Shown: positions 13,700-21,337, counted from the stretch's first letter. The stretch: 22,895 nt of DNA from Nitrosarchaeum sp. (GCA_004297665.1 SCUP01000210.1:1-22895); one strand, 5' to 3'. Program-made: numbers and translations. Notes: a model not told the origin generated them from the letters alone.

Positions 13700-15166
13700 T
13701 CAATTAATCATCATATCTACAAATACTGATTTTGTTACCAATCCGTCTGTAGCACTAATGGCAAGTGTATAATTGCCTATTAGTGCAAAATTACTCTCAA
13801 TTAGTAACCGTATTTTTTTTGAATCTTCAATCTCAGATGGTGAGATCGTGTCATTTGAAAATTTTGCTGTCATGTTGACTAGCCCCAAAGCAGGATCCAT
13901 TGAACTTGAAACAACAAAGGAAATTGGTTTTTCAGATATTATATCTTGATTTTTGTGAATTGTAAAATCAATTATTACAGGTTCTCCAGCGGTATTCTTG
14001 GGAATGGTGATTTGACTGATATCTGTACTAATATCAAATGGAATTGAAATATTTCTGTCTATGACACCTATTTTATCAGTATTCCATTCCGAAAACCACA
14101 CACTGTCTTGCATTGCCGTTAATCCTAGTGGATAAACTATAGTTCCATCATATGGCCTACTTGGTATCTCATATTCTAGCAAGGTCATATCTGTAGTGTT
14201 AAAAAATGCAATTTTGTTTCCCGTATGCTCATTTATCCACAGTCCATGGTTCTGTGATTCTTTTAGCCAAAATGGGAGGGTTGTTGCATTAAATAGATTG
14301 GTAGATGTTGGAAATTGTTTTACTTGAATTGTATCTAGATTATATTGTGAGATGGTACTTGTCCCGTGCTCAGTAAACCAAATTTTATTGTCTGTTACAA
14401 ATATGTCTGTTGGAGAATGTACATCTGTCTTGTATTCATTTGATATTTCCAAGGTTTTCTCAATTGATATTGTATTCATATCATCAATTATTCTGAATCT
14501 AACTAGTTTGTTTCCCACGACTTCAGCTACCCAAACATTGCCATTTTCCAAAAATAACCCGCTTGGAAAGGAATCATTTCCAACTTCAAACTCTGTAATT
14601 TTATAATCTATTTCTAAATTAGACGGTATAATTTTTTGAATTACTCCTATGATATTGCCACCAAGCGTAGTAAACCAGATGTTGCCATTTTTCTCATCTA
14701 ATTTCATCTGAAATGGTGCTGCGCTAGTCACATATGACGTAAATTTTTCATTAATAGGATCAAATCGCCAGAGTGGTTTTGAGCCAGATTGAGACAGCCA
14801 AATCATTTCATCTTTATCCTGAATTATTGCCCATCCCATAATGGAGCCTTTTGGCTTGAGTTCTTTATCCCCAATGAAATAAACAGAATCAATTTTGTCT
14901 AGTCTAGAGTCAAATTTGTAAAGATTTGAATCAGAACCCACAATCCAGATAAATTCTTTCTTGTCTGCTATGATTCCATTTGGCAAAGAACCCACTGGTA
15001 AATCATATTCATTAACGTATGGTGTATGGTTTTTTGTAACAGAATATGTTGATGTGCTTGTGTTATTTCTTTCAAAAAGATGAGTTTGACTAGAAACAAA
15101 AAACAACAATATTAAAACAAATGAAATTGCAAATATTGTGATTATTTTTATTTTTTTCAATTCCAA
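13700..15166 (-). CDS. Streptogramin-lyase-like beta-propeller, membrane anchored
   Basis: A 488-residue protein with an N-terminal membrane anchor (about 7-24) and repeated blades of the Vgb type: IWFTTLGGNIIGVI, VWVAEVVGNKLVRF, IWFTEHGTSTISQY, LWINEHTGNKIAFF and VWFSEWNTDKIGVID. The last about 110 residues are an Ig-like beta domain. The propeller would be extracytoplasmic. Family members are named virginiamycin B lyase, but lyase activity should not be assumed. The start is TTG 15166 (a second TTG follows two codons on); in-frame TAA codons are upstream and no Shine-Dalgarno is visible. It lies 48 bases behind the rhodanese gene with no operator of its own, so it is probably co-transcribed with it. 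A paralogue is at 16611. Confidence 0.8.
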   Translation of the reverse strand: MELKKIKIITIFAISFVLILLFFVSSQTHLFERNNTSTSTYSVTKNHTPYVNEYDLPVGSLPNGIIADKKEFIWIVGSDSNLYKFDSRLDKIDSVYFIGDKELKPKGSIMGWAIIQDKDEMIWLSQSGSKPLWRFDPINEKFTSYVTSAAPFQMKLDEKNGNIWFTTLGGNIIGVIQKIIPSNLEIDYKITEFEVGNDSFPSGLFLENGNVWVAEVVGNKLVRFRIIDDMNTISIEKTLEISNEYKTDVHSPTDIFVTDNKIWFTEHGTSTISQYNLDTIQVKQFPTSTNLFNATTLPFWLKESQNHGLWINEHTGNKIAFFNTTDMTLLEYEIPSRPYDGTIVYPLGLTAMQDSVWFSEWNTDKIGVIDRNISIPFDISTDISQITIPKNTAGEPVIIDFTIHKNQDIISEKPISFVVSSSMDPALGLVNMTAKFSNDTISPSEIEDSKKIRLLIESNFALIGNYTLAISATDGLVTKSVFVDMMIN

Positions 15167-15213
15167 TAATGATTATTATTTTGCATAGAAAATGTATGAA
15201 TTTTTTAAAACAA

Positions 15214-16059
15214 TTATTTTTCTACAGGATTTCCAATCATGTTGCCCCACTCAGTCCAAGAACCATCATAGTTTCGGACCTGAGGGTATCCCAGCAGATA
15301 CTTTAGGACAAACCAACTGTGTGAGGATCTTTCACCAATTCTACAATAACAGATTACGTCCTTGTCAGGAGTTACATCCTTTGGAGTATAGTTTTGTTTC
15401 AACTCTTCATATGTCTTGAAAGTTCCATCTGCATCATTTACAGCAGTGGCCCATGGAATATTGTTTGCACCTGGGATGTGTCCTCCTCTTTGTGCATGTT
15501 CCATCGGATATTCTGGTGGTGCTGTTATCTCACCTGTAAATTCTTTTGGAGATCTTACATCAACTAGAACGGTGTCATTTTTGTCCAGTGCACGTTTAAC
15601 ATCAAAGAGATAAGCTCTAAGACCTTCATTTGGTGGCTCAGCAACATATGCGGTAGGCGTGACTTTGGGCTCTTCTATGGTGTATGGTTTTTTTTCCAGC
15701 TCCCACTTTTTTCTAGCCCCGTTCATTATTTTGATATTTTTGTGACCATAATATTTGAAGACCCAGAAAACAAATGCTGCAAACCAATTGTTAAAATCTC
15801 CATAAAGTACAACTTGGCTATCTTTGGTAATTCCATTTCTGTTCATAAGATCTTCAAACTGTCTTTTACTAATGATGTCTCGAGTTATAGGATCATTAAT
15901 GTCGCGTTTCCACCAGATTAGTGTGGCTCCTTTAATGTGGCCTTTTCTGTATCCGTTTTCAGGATCATAGTCAACTTCAACAAGTTGTATTTTTTCAGAT
16001 GGTGTATTTTTTGAAACCCATTCAGTATCTACTAAAACTTCGGGATTAGAATAATTCAT
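15214..16059 (-). CDS. Tandem-rhodanese sulfurtransferase
   Basis: A 281-residue thiosulfate/3-mercaptopyruvate sulfurtransferase-like protein with two rhodanese domains. The N-terminal one (about 8-130) has YGDFNNWFA at the active-site loop with Asp instead of Cys and is inactive, as is usual. The C-terminal domain (about 150-279) carries CRIGERSSHSW, catalytic Cys239 followed by the six-residue loop, and DGSWTEWGN. No signal peptide, so cytosolic. It would move sulfane sulfur to thiols or cyanide. The operator at 16099-16110 with TATA TATTAAAATA gives a leaderless start at ATG 16059. First gene of an operon with the beta-propeller at 13700. Its place in the copper-type regulon suggests thiol/sulfur repair under metal stress (inference). 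Confidence 0.88.
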   Translation of the reverse strand: MNYSNPEVLVDTEWVSKNTPSEKIQLVEVDYDPENGYRKGHIKGATLIWWKRDINDPITRDIISKRQFEDLMNRNGITKDSQVVLYGDFNNWFAAFVFWVFKYYGHKNIKIMNGARKKWELEKKPYTIEEPKVTPTAYVAEPPNEGLRAYLFDVKRALDKNDTVLVDVRSPKEFTGEITAPPEYPMEHAQRGGHIPGANNIPWATAVNDADGTFKTYEELKQNYTPKDVTPDKDVICYCRIGERSSHSWFVLKYLLGYPQVRNYDGSWTEWGNMIGNPVEK

Positions 16060-16098
16060 AGAATAGATGTCATTTGTATTGTATTTTAATATGGTCGT

Positions 16099-16110
16099 TT
16101 ACAATTGTAA
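16099..16110. promoter_or_regulatory. Cop-box-like operator upstream of rhodanese gene
   Basis: TTACAATTGTAA, 40-51 bases upstream of ATG 16059. It is 7 nt from the minus-strand TATA element TATTAAAATA (16082-16091), the same TATA sequence and spacing as in the promoter at 16184-16212. Confidence 0.75.
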
Positions 16111-16183
16111 GATAATTATTCTAAAACCGATGTGTCTACAAGTTTGAATGGCATCTAGTTCCAGCACCTTCTAAAAATTAATG

Positions 16184-16195
16184 TTACATTTGTAA
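16184..16195. promoter_or_regulatory. Cop-box-like operator upstream of TRASH-like small gene
   Basis: TTACATTTGTAA, 7 nt upstream of TATTAAAATA (16203-16212), which predicts transcription from about 16233 and supports ATG 16236. Confidence 0.75.
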
Positions 16196-16235
16196 AGATC
16201 TGTATTAAAATATGCATCTAGTTTTATTACCAAAC

Positions 16236-16406
16236 ATGTTTGAAAAACATTGTCCGATGTGTGGGATGGAAGTAAAAAAAGATACTGCAGTAAAAAGATT
16301 CGGAAAATATCTCTGCTCTGAGCATCATGCTGAGGAATTTGTAGTAAGAGAACAACAAAGACAAAATGAAGAGAGTCACAGAGATCGTCGTGGTGGTTGC
16401 TGTTAG
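16236..16406 (+). CDS. Small TRASH/YHS-like metal-binding protein
   Basis: A 56-residue protein beginning MFEKHCPMCGMEV. C6 and C9 pair with C26 in KYLCSEHHAEEF, a TRASH/YHS-type metal site with extra His; the tail is basic and ends GGCC. An upstream in-frame ATG at 16212 overlaps the TATA element, so the start at 16236 is preferred: TATTAAAATA at 16203-16212 gives transcription from about 16233. The protein is cytosolic and could be a copper or other soft-metal carrier or sensor partner to the TRASH regulator at 18276. The TRASH assignment follows from the Cys pattern and the CGMEV phrase; the metal is inferred. Confidence 0.7.
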   Translation: MFEKHCPMCGMEVKKDTAVKRFGKYLCSEHHAEEFVVREQQRQNEESHRDRRGGCC

Positions 16407-16610
16407 TACAACGTGTAAACCAGAATCTGAAAAAACAGTGTATGCTATTAAAATAAAGTGATTGTGCTTGAAGAAAAAATTGATTATTGGGAGTCTCGTT
16501 GTAATGACACTCATGGAAATACTTTGGGACCAGTCTCAGTTTTTCTAGAAAAATAGGATGGCATGAACTTTTTATGATAAATAATGTAGAAAATCAGGTG
16601 GAAAAATAAG

Positions 16611-18257
16611 TTGAAAAATATCATAATTCAATTAACTGGATTGTTTTTCTTGTCCGTTGTTCTTTCTTCATTTTTATCATATGATGATGTCTTTGCACAA
16701 GAAATATCTGATAACGAATTTGTTACATATTATAAAAAAAGTAATTTCATTAAAGAAATATTCATTCCAATTGATGACTTTGGGTTGAGGGGAATTACAA
16801 CAGATAAAAATGGTAATGCATGGATTTATCACTCAACACAAAATGCAAGTTCCATTTTCAAGTTTGACCCAGTCACTGAAAAATTCTCAAATTTTCAAAT
16901 ATTAAAAAAGACTAATACAAAAGATGTAATTGTTAATCTTTCTGGAGGGCATATAATTTATGATGAATCAAGAAATACAATATGGTTTACAGATGCAAGA
17001 ACCAATTCCATATGTAAATTCAATATGGAAAATCAACAAATTGACACAATCGATATACCAACAGAAAATTCTGGGCCAATGGGACTAATTTTATCACCAG
17101 ATAAATCAAAGATTTGGTTTACAGAACTAAGTTCAGATAAATTTGCAAGTCTGGATATAAAATCAAATGAAATTAAAGAATATAAAATCAAAGAAAATAG
17201 TGGACCTGTATTTCTTGCATTTGATGAAAAAGGTTCTTTATTGATAACTCTAGCTTATTCTAACAGTGTTTTAATTATTGATGTTGCAAACATGCAATCA
17301 GATACCTTTCCAAATATTTCTGAGATCAGCCTGCCAAAGCCAGACTTTTTTTCGCCTTTTGGAATTGCAATATTCGAAGACTCTAAAGGAGTGGAAAAAT
17401 TGATTCTATCAGATCATGGTTCAAGTAGGGTAATTATTTCAGAATTAAATTCTAATTTGAAAACATATGGTTCGTTATGGACATCTCCAAATACACTATA
17501 TCCGCAGACTCTTCCAAGCCAGATAGACGCTGATGAATCTGGAAATATCTATTTTGCACAACATGGTGGAAACAAGATCTCAAAAATTGACAAGTCAGGA
17601 ATAACTACAGAATACGATGTTCCAACAGGTCCTCTCTCTACTGTAGTCTATCTTGATGCATCAAAAGATGGGAAAGTGTGGTTTACAGAAGTTTTGGCAA
17701 ATAAAATAGGTTATTTGAATGCCAGTATTTCTGTTCCTTTTGATATACAAGTTGATAAAGAAAGAATTGACTTTACAGAAAAAGAGACATCAAAGCAAGT
17801 AAAAGTCACAATAAATAATCTGAGAAATGATAACGATGTTGCATCACTAGATAATATTGATATTTCACTAGTCGGCATGACCGATTCTGGATTGGGTGGT
17901 GTTTCTTTTACTGCCACTCCATCCACAATTGACTTGAATCAAGAAAATCAGGTAGAATCTATTTTAGATGTATCAGTTGACAAAAACACCAAACCCGGTA
18001 CATATCAGGTAATGATTAAAGTCTCAGCATCAGAACAGATTGATAAAACTATGACAGTATCCAAACTTTATCCACTAACAATAAACATAGATTTACCAAA
18101 ACAAATTCTACCTTCAACTATGGATAAAACTGACTCTGAATTTGCCATCAAAGATATGATACAAAACGCTGCAATAGTGGCGATAATAATACTGATATTA
18201 TTACTTGGGTATAACAGAATCAAACTAGCAAGACAGAACAAAATTTCAAAGCAGTAA
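16611..18257 (+). CDS. Secreted streptogramin-lyase-like beta-propeller with C-terminal anchor
   Basis: A 548-residue protein: signal peptide (about 1-30, cleaved near DVFAQ), a beta-propeller with blades such as IWFTDARTNSICKF, IWFTELSSDKFASLD, IYFAQHGGNKISKID and VWFTEVLANKIGYLN, an Ig-like domain (about 370-490), and a C-terminal membrane helix (about 519-536) with a basic tail. It would display a propeller on the outer face. It is a paralogue of 13700-15166; both share the phrase IS-[IV]-PFDI just after the propeller, but they are anchored at opposite ends. The start is TTG 16611, supported by AGGTGG with a 9-nt spacer. Unlike its neighbours it has no perfect TTACAnnTGTAA site directly upstream. 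No enzyme activity can be assigned. Confidence 0.8.
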   Translation: MKNIIIQLTGLFFLSVVLSSFLSYDDVFAQEISDNEFVTYYKKSNFIKEIFIPIDDFGLRGITTDKNGNAWIYHSTQNASSIFKFDPVTEKFSNFQILKKTNTKDVIVNLSGGHIIYDESRNTIWFTDARTNSICKFNMENQQIDTIDIPTENSGPMGLILSPDKSKIWFTELSSDKFASLDIKSNEIKEYKIKENSGPVFLAFDEKGSLLITLAYSNSVLIIDVANMQSDTFPNISEISLPKPDFFSPFGIAIFEDSKGVEKLILSDHGSSRVIISELNSNLKTYGSLWTSPNTLYPQTLPSQIDADESGNIYFAQHGGNKISKIDKSGITTEYDVPTGPLSTVVYLDASKDGKVWFTEVLANKIGYLNASISVPFDIQVDKERIDFTEKETSKQVKVTINNLRNDNDVASLDNIDISLVGMTDSGLGGVSFTATPSTIDLNQENQVESILDVSVDKNTKPGTYQVMIKVSASEQIDKTMTVSKLYPLTINIDLPKQILPSTMDKTDSEFAIKDMIQNAAIVAIIILILLLGYNRIKLARQNKISKQ

Positions 18258-18275
18258 TAGTCAAAATATTTTTAA

Positions 18276-18704
18276 TTATTTCTGTGAGTTCATGATTGCC
18301 TTGATTCTTCGTTGATATTTGTCTTGAAAGAGAACTTTGCAGGAAGGACAGCAAAAAAATCTCTGAATGTTTGCCACTTTTAATATACTGGGTTTTTCAG
18401 CAATCTTTCTATCACAATAATCACATTTTATTTTTACATGTAAATTTGAATTGAGTTTTTTAGTTGCAGTTCCCTGTGGTTTAATATCAGTTTTAGAAAG
18501 ATCTAATTTCATACCAAGTTTCTTCATATCCAATATGGGTGAAATTGATTTTATTATTCCCATGTTTATCAGTCTGTCATAACGTATCTGTACTGTAGGC
18601 GTGCTTACTTTGATTTCCCTTGAAATCTGTCTAAATGACTTTCTACCATCTTGAATTAGAGATTCAAGTATTGCAATATCTGTTTCATCCAGAGGAAACG
18701 ACAT
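18276..18704 (-). CDS. Lrp-type HTH plus TRASH-domain metal-responsive regulator
   Basis: A 142-residue regulator. Residues 4-55 are a typical Lrp/AsnC HTH (LDETDIAILESLIQDGRKSF, STPTVQIRYDRL, then INMGIIKSI). A linker of about 35 residues leads to a TRASH domain (about 92-131): C94 and C97 (CDYC), then C118/C119 and C122 (FFCCPSCKVLFQDKY). The Lrp ligand-binding RAM domain is missing, so metal binding replaces amino-acid sensing. Sulfolobales CopT/CopR-type proteins with HTH plus TRASH control copper ATPase genes; this is the thaumarchaeal counterpart by architecture. The palindrome at 18744-18755 lies 40-51 bases upstream of ATG 18704 and between it and a YHS gene, implying autoregulation. 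It is the best candidate for the protein that binds all seven TTACAnnTGTAA sites. Confidence 0.85.
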   Translation of the reverse strand: MSFPLDETDIAILESLIQDGRKSFRQISREIKVSTPTVQIRYDRLINMGIIKSISPILDMKKLGMKLDLSKTDIKPQGTATKKLNSNLHVKIKCDYCDRKIAEKPSILKVANIQRFFCCPSCKVLFQDKYQRRIKAIMNSQK

Positions 18705-18743
18705 AAATATCTTAAATAGAAACTATTATCTAAATTATGTATC

Positions 18744-18755
18744 TTACATTTGTAA
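18744..18755. promoter_or_regulatory. Cop-box-like operator between regulator and YHS gene
   Basis: TTACATTTGTAA, identical to the site at 16184. It serves two divergent promoters: AATTTAGATA 7 nt away on the minus side (regulator) and GCTTTATTTG 7 nt away on the plus side (gene at 18795). Confidence 0.75.
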
Positions 18756-18794
18756 ACTGTATGCTTTATTTGAAGAATCAGACTTTGTATAGCA

Positions 18795-18932
18795 ATGAAA
18801 GTGGATCCTGTTTGCAAAATGGAAGTGGAAGAAGGTGGTGTGACTTTAGAGTATAACGGAAATACATTCCATTTTTGCTGTCCATCATGTAAATCTGTTT
18901 TTGAAAAAAACCCAAGCAAATATCAAAAATAG
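18795..18932 (+). CDS. 45-residue YHS-domain protein
   Basis: ATG 18795 to TAG 18932. The whole protein is one YHS/TRASH-type domain: DPVCKMEV (Cys7) then FHFCCPSCKSVFEKNPSKY (Cys28, Cys29, Cys32). The same FxxK-type ending is seen in YHS domains fused to copper ATPases and in stand-alone copper-binding small proteins. It is divergent from the TRASH regulator and shares the operator between them; TATA-like GCTTTATTTG gives a leaderless transcript. It probably carries or buffers Cu(+) in the cytosol and may hand it to the ATPase, which has one intact HMA domain. The metal is inferred. Confidence 0.8.
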   Translation: MKVDPVCKMEVEEGGVTLEYNGNTFHFCCPSCKSVFEKNPSKYQK

Positions 18933-18956
18933 TACTAACCCAAGATTCTCATTTTA

Positions 18957-19940
18957 TTAGGTATTATCAGTCATAGCCAATTCAGAATTATTGGTACCTT
19001 CTAGAATCCAAGTATCTCCACCATCATTTGTCATATAGACACTTGAAGCCATTCCACTTGAGAGTTTTTCCATTGCTGTTGCATAAATTTCTCCATTTCG
19101 TCCTGGAGCAAAATTAAACACGGCTCCCGTCTTGGTAATCTGACCTTGTGTCTTTACCATAATTTCTCCACCTGTAATTGATTTGTAAATGACACCATTA
19201 CCATCAAGTGACGAAAATACATAGATGGTTTTTCCATCTGATGCAAATCCTATTCCTGTAATTGTCCCTGTCTCAAGATTTGGATTAATTTTTTGCCATT
19301 GTTGTCCTTTGTCATCGCTGACATATAGCCCAGAAACTGTTCCTGCGTATACTCTATCTGGATTTAGTGGATCTGCTGCAAGTGAAACAATTCTATCTGG
19401 TGGTGTAAGTAATTTCCATGATGTACCTTCATCCAAAGTTACAAAGAGTTCAGAGCCTCCTCCGGGTGAACCATAAACGAGTCCATTTTGTGCTTTGCTA
19501 GCAGTCATTGCATGAAAGTCAACTGGTTTTTCTTTTACTTTGGAAATCATTGTCCATGAATTTCCATTGTCTGTACTAACCCTAAAACCGAGATTACCGT
19601 TCATTGCAGATGGATGCCCACTAGAATACATTATTCCTTCCTTTGAGCTGATAGAAAATCCCATAAGATCTGACTTGTCATTTCCTACTAGTTTCCATCC
19701 GTCTAATTCTTTTTTGAATAAACCATTGTGAGTTGCAAGATAAAGAGTGTCATCAGTTCCTGAAAGAAACATACCAACACCATGTACATCCATCCATGAT
19801 CCTAGAAGTTTGGATTTTGGATCACTCGTATTGTCTTGCGAACTAGACGCATAACTTACAATAACTCCAATGACTACGATAGATATTATTCCAAGCAATA
19901 CTTTTTTATTTTTTGATTTTGATGATCGTGATTTTTTCAT
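18957..19940 (-). CDS. Membrane-anchored Asp-box (BNR/sialidase-like) propeller protein
   Basis: A 327-residue protein with a basic N-terminus, a membrane anchor or signal (about 13-31) and several Asp-box repeats: STDNGNSWTMI, TLDEGTSWKLL, SDDKGQQWQKI and TNDGGDTWILE. These mark a BNR/Ycf48-like beta-propeller on the outer face. Asp-boxes do not by themselves show glycosidase activity, and no catalytic triad was identified. The start ATG 19940 is about 27 bases from TTTAATATA and downstream of the operator at 19981, so it is in the putative copper-type regulon. It converges on the YHS gene with 24 bases between them. Confidence 0.75.
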   Translation of the reverse strand: MKKSRSSKSKNKKVLLGIISIVVIGVIVSYASSSQDNTSDPKSKLLGSWMDVHGVGMFLSGTDDTLYLATHNGLFKKELDGWKLVGNDKSDLMGFSISSKEGIMYSSGHPSAMNGNLGFRVSTDNGNSWTMISKVKEKPVDFHAMTASKAQNGLVYGSPGGGSELFVTLDEGTSWKLLTPPDRIVSLAADPLNPDRVYAGTVSGLYVSDDKGQQWQKINPNLETGTITGIGFASDGKTIYVFSSLDGNGVIYKSITGGEIMVKTQGQITKTGAVFNFAPGRNGEIYATAMEKLSSGMASSVYMTNDGGDTWILEGTNNSELAMTDNT

Positions 19941-19980
19941 CTAATCAATTCCAAGTTTGTGATATATTAAAGAACAGCAG

Positions 19981-19994
19981 TTTACAATTGTAAA
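19981..19994. promoter_or_regulatory. Cop-box-like operator upstream of Asp-box gene
   Basis: TTTACAATTGTAAA, a 14-bp palindrome identical to the copper ATPase site. It lies 41-54 bases upstream of ATG 19940, with TTTAATATA (19963-19971) between, and sits just after the stop of the DsbA-like copy 2 gene. Confidence 0.7.
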
Positions 19995-20003
19995 GACTAG
20001 TTC

Positions 20004-20789
20004 TCATTTTGCAAGTACCTCATCAAGAACTGCTTGGAAAGATTGATAGGGTTTTGCTCCTGAAACTTTGGTATAACCTAGTTCATCATTTCCTATGAAA
20101 AAGCCAGGCGTTCCTTCAATGCCATATTTTTGTCCATCCTGATAATCATTATTTATCTCGTCAAGATATTTACTTGAATCCAAACAAGTTCCAAACTCCT
20201 CTTCGTTTAACTGTAATTCGTTAGCATATTGTTTGAACAAATTCATTGCTTGGATTAATTCAAGATCTTTCCATTGCCCCTGATTCTGGAATATTTTATC
20301 ATGATATGGCCAGAACTTTTTTTGGTCGTCTGCACATTCTGCTGCAAGTGCGGCTGGCAATGCATTAGGATGTGTACTTTGGATTGGAAAATCTCTATAA
20401 ACAAAATTTACTTTGCCTGTATCAATGTAATTTGTTTGAATGGGAGGAAGAGTGTCACTATGGAATCTTTTACAGAATGGGCACTGAAAATCTGAAAATT
20501 CTATTATGGTTATTGGAGCATTTGGATTTCCGATCATTGGATCATCGTCTATTGAAACCAAAATAGTTTGAGGTGATGTGGCTTGTTTATTTTCAGTTAT
20601 GCCTAAAACATCTTCTGAATTACGAATGTAGATTTGTTCTGGCTCTATGCTGTTTACTCCAACAAAATAACCTCCAAAAAACGCAGAAATGATTGCAATT
20701 GCCACAATACTGATAATTAATTTATTAAAAGTAGATTTTTTAATAATTACATTAGCATTTGTTGTTTTTTCTATATCCTCTATTTCCAA
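20004..20789 (-). CDS. Membrane-anchored DsbA-like thioredoxin (copy 2)
   Basis: A 261-residue protein with the same plan as copy 1: cytoplasmic N-terminus (KSTFNKLII shared), membrane anchor (about 24-44), a shorter linker, and a DsbA-like domain with CPFC at 103-106 (EFSDFQCPFCKRF), FVYRDFPIQSTHPNAL and cis-Pro loop GTPGFFIG. Compared with copy 1 the catalytic domain has diverged far more than the first about 45 residues. The start is TTG 20789, led by AAGGAG, with an out-of-frame ATG between, as in copy 1. It would exchange disulfides outside the membrane. The operator at 20844 controls it and the divergent Met-rich gene. Confidence 0.87.
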   Translation of the reverse strand: MEIEDIEKTTNANVIIKKSTFNKLIISIVAIAIISAFFGGYFVGVNSIEPEQIYIRNSEDVLGITENKQATSPQTILVSIDDDPMIGNPNAPITIIEFSDFQCPFCKRFHSDTLPPIQTNYIDTGKVNFVYRDFPIQSTHPNALPAALAAECADDQKKFWPYHDKIFQNQGQWKDLELIQAMNLFKQYANELQLNEEEFGTCLDSSKYLDEINNDYQDGQKYGIEGTPGFFIGNDELGYTKVSGAKPYQSFQAVLDEVLAK

Positions 20790-20843
20790 AAATCATTATC
20801 TCCTTGATGATGTTTTTTATTTAGTATATTTATTTATGATACT

Positions 20844-20855
20844 TTACAATTGTAA
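20844..20855. promoter_or_regulatory. Cop-box-like operator between DsbA-like copy 2 and Met-rich gene
   Basis: TTACAATTGTAA between divergent promoters. On the minus side it is 7 nt from TAAATAAATA (20827-20836); on the plus side TTGATATATAG (20865-20875) puts transcription start at the ATG 20897. Confidence 0.75.
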
Positions 20856-20896
20856 CATATCATATTGATATATAGAAAACACTATTAGAAAATGAA

Positions 20897-21231
20897 ATGA
20901 AAATATTGATGATTGTACTAGTTACAATTATTGTGTCTACTAGCAGTACATTCTATCTATCTGCATATTCTGAATCTAATCAACCAATGATGTCTCAAAA
21001 TAACATGGGCGGAATGGACATGTGCCAATCAATGATGAATAAAATTCCACAAGATGTCATAATAAAAACGACTTCAAGTCAGGTTGCAAAGATTATGGAT
21101 TTGAATGCGATTTTGAGGTAGAAGGAGATGCTTCAAAAGTTATTGAGGAATTTGGAAAACATACCCTTGAAGAACATGGAATAGATTATGAGAAAGAATC
21201 TTTAATGCAATTTATACTGAGAAAAGGCTGA
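20897..21231 (+). pseudogene. Frameshifted exported Met-rich DUF1059-like protein
   Basis: ATG 20897 opens a signal peptide (about 1-25), then a Met-rich stretch (QPMMSQNNMGGMDMCQSMMN, a possible Cu(+) site), and stops at 21121. The -1 frame continues with SGCKDYGFECDFEVEGDASK and EEFGKHTLEEHGI to TGA 21229-21231, which has the Cys, Asp, Phe and His-Gly pattern of DUF1059-like small proteins. Adding one A to the AAAAA tract at 21064-21068 joins both into about 111 residues (VIIKNDFKSGCKDYGFEC). The upstream operator and leaderless TATA promoter are intact, so the gene may be real with an assembly error, a slippage-controlled gene, or a recent pseudogene. Confidence 0.65.
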
Positions 21232-21337
21232 CCCAAAAATATCTTAATTTCTTGAATGCTATGCAAATCCTGATGACTCCAGTAATCTTTTGCCAGAAGC
21301 GTAAAAAAACTAATCTTTATTTTTTAAAATTATTGGC

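Noticed and set aside
16405..16421. GTACAACGTGTAA at the end of the small TRASH-like gene, as an eighth operator for the propeller at 16611.
   Set aside because: Half-sites are separated by three bases instead of two, it overlaps the stop codon, and it is about 190 bases from the next gene.
16458..16556. A 32-codon ORF with GTG start (VIVLEEKIDYWESRC...).
   Set aside because: Composition is protein-like, but the start is weak, no promoter fits and no family is recognised; not enough to call a gene.
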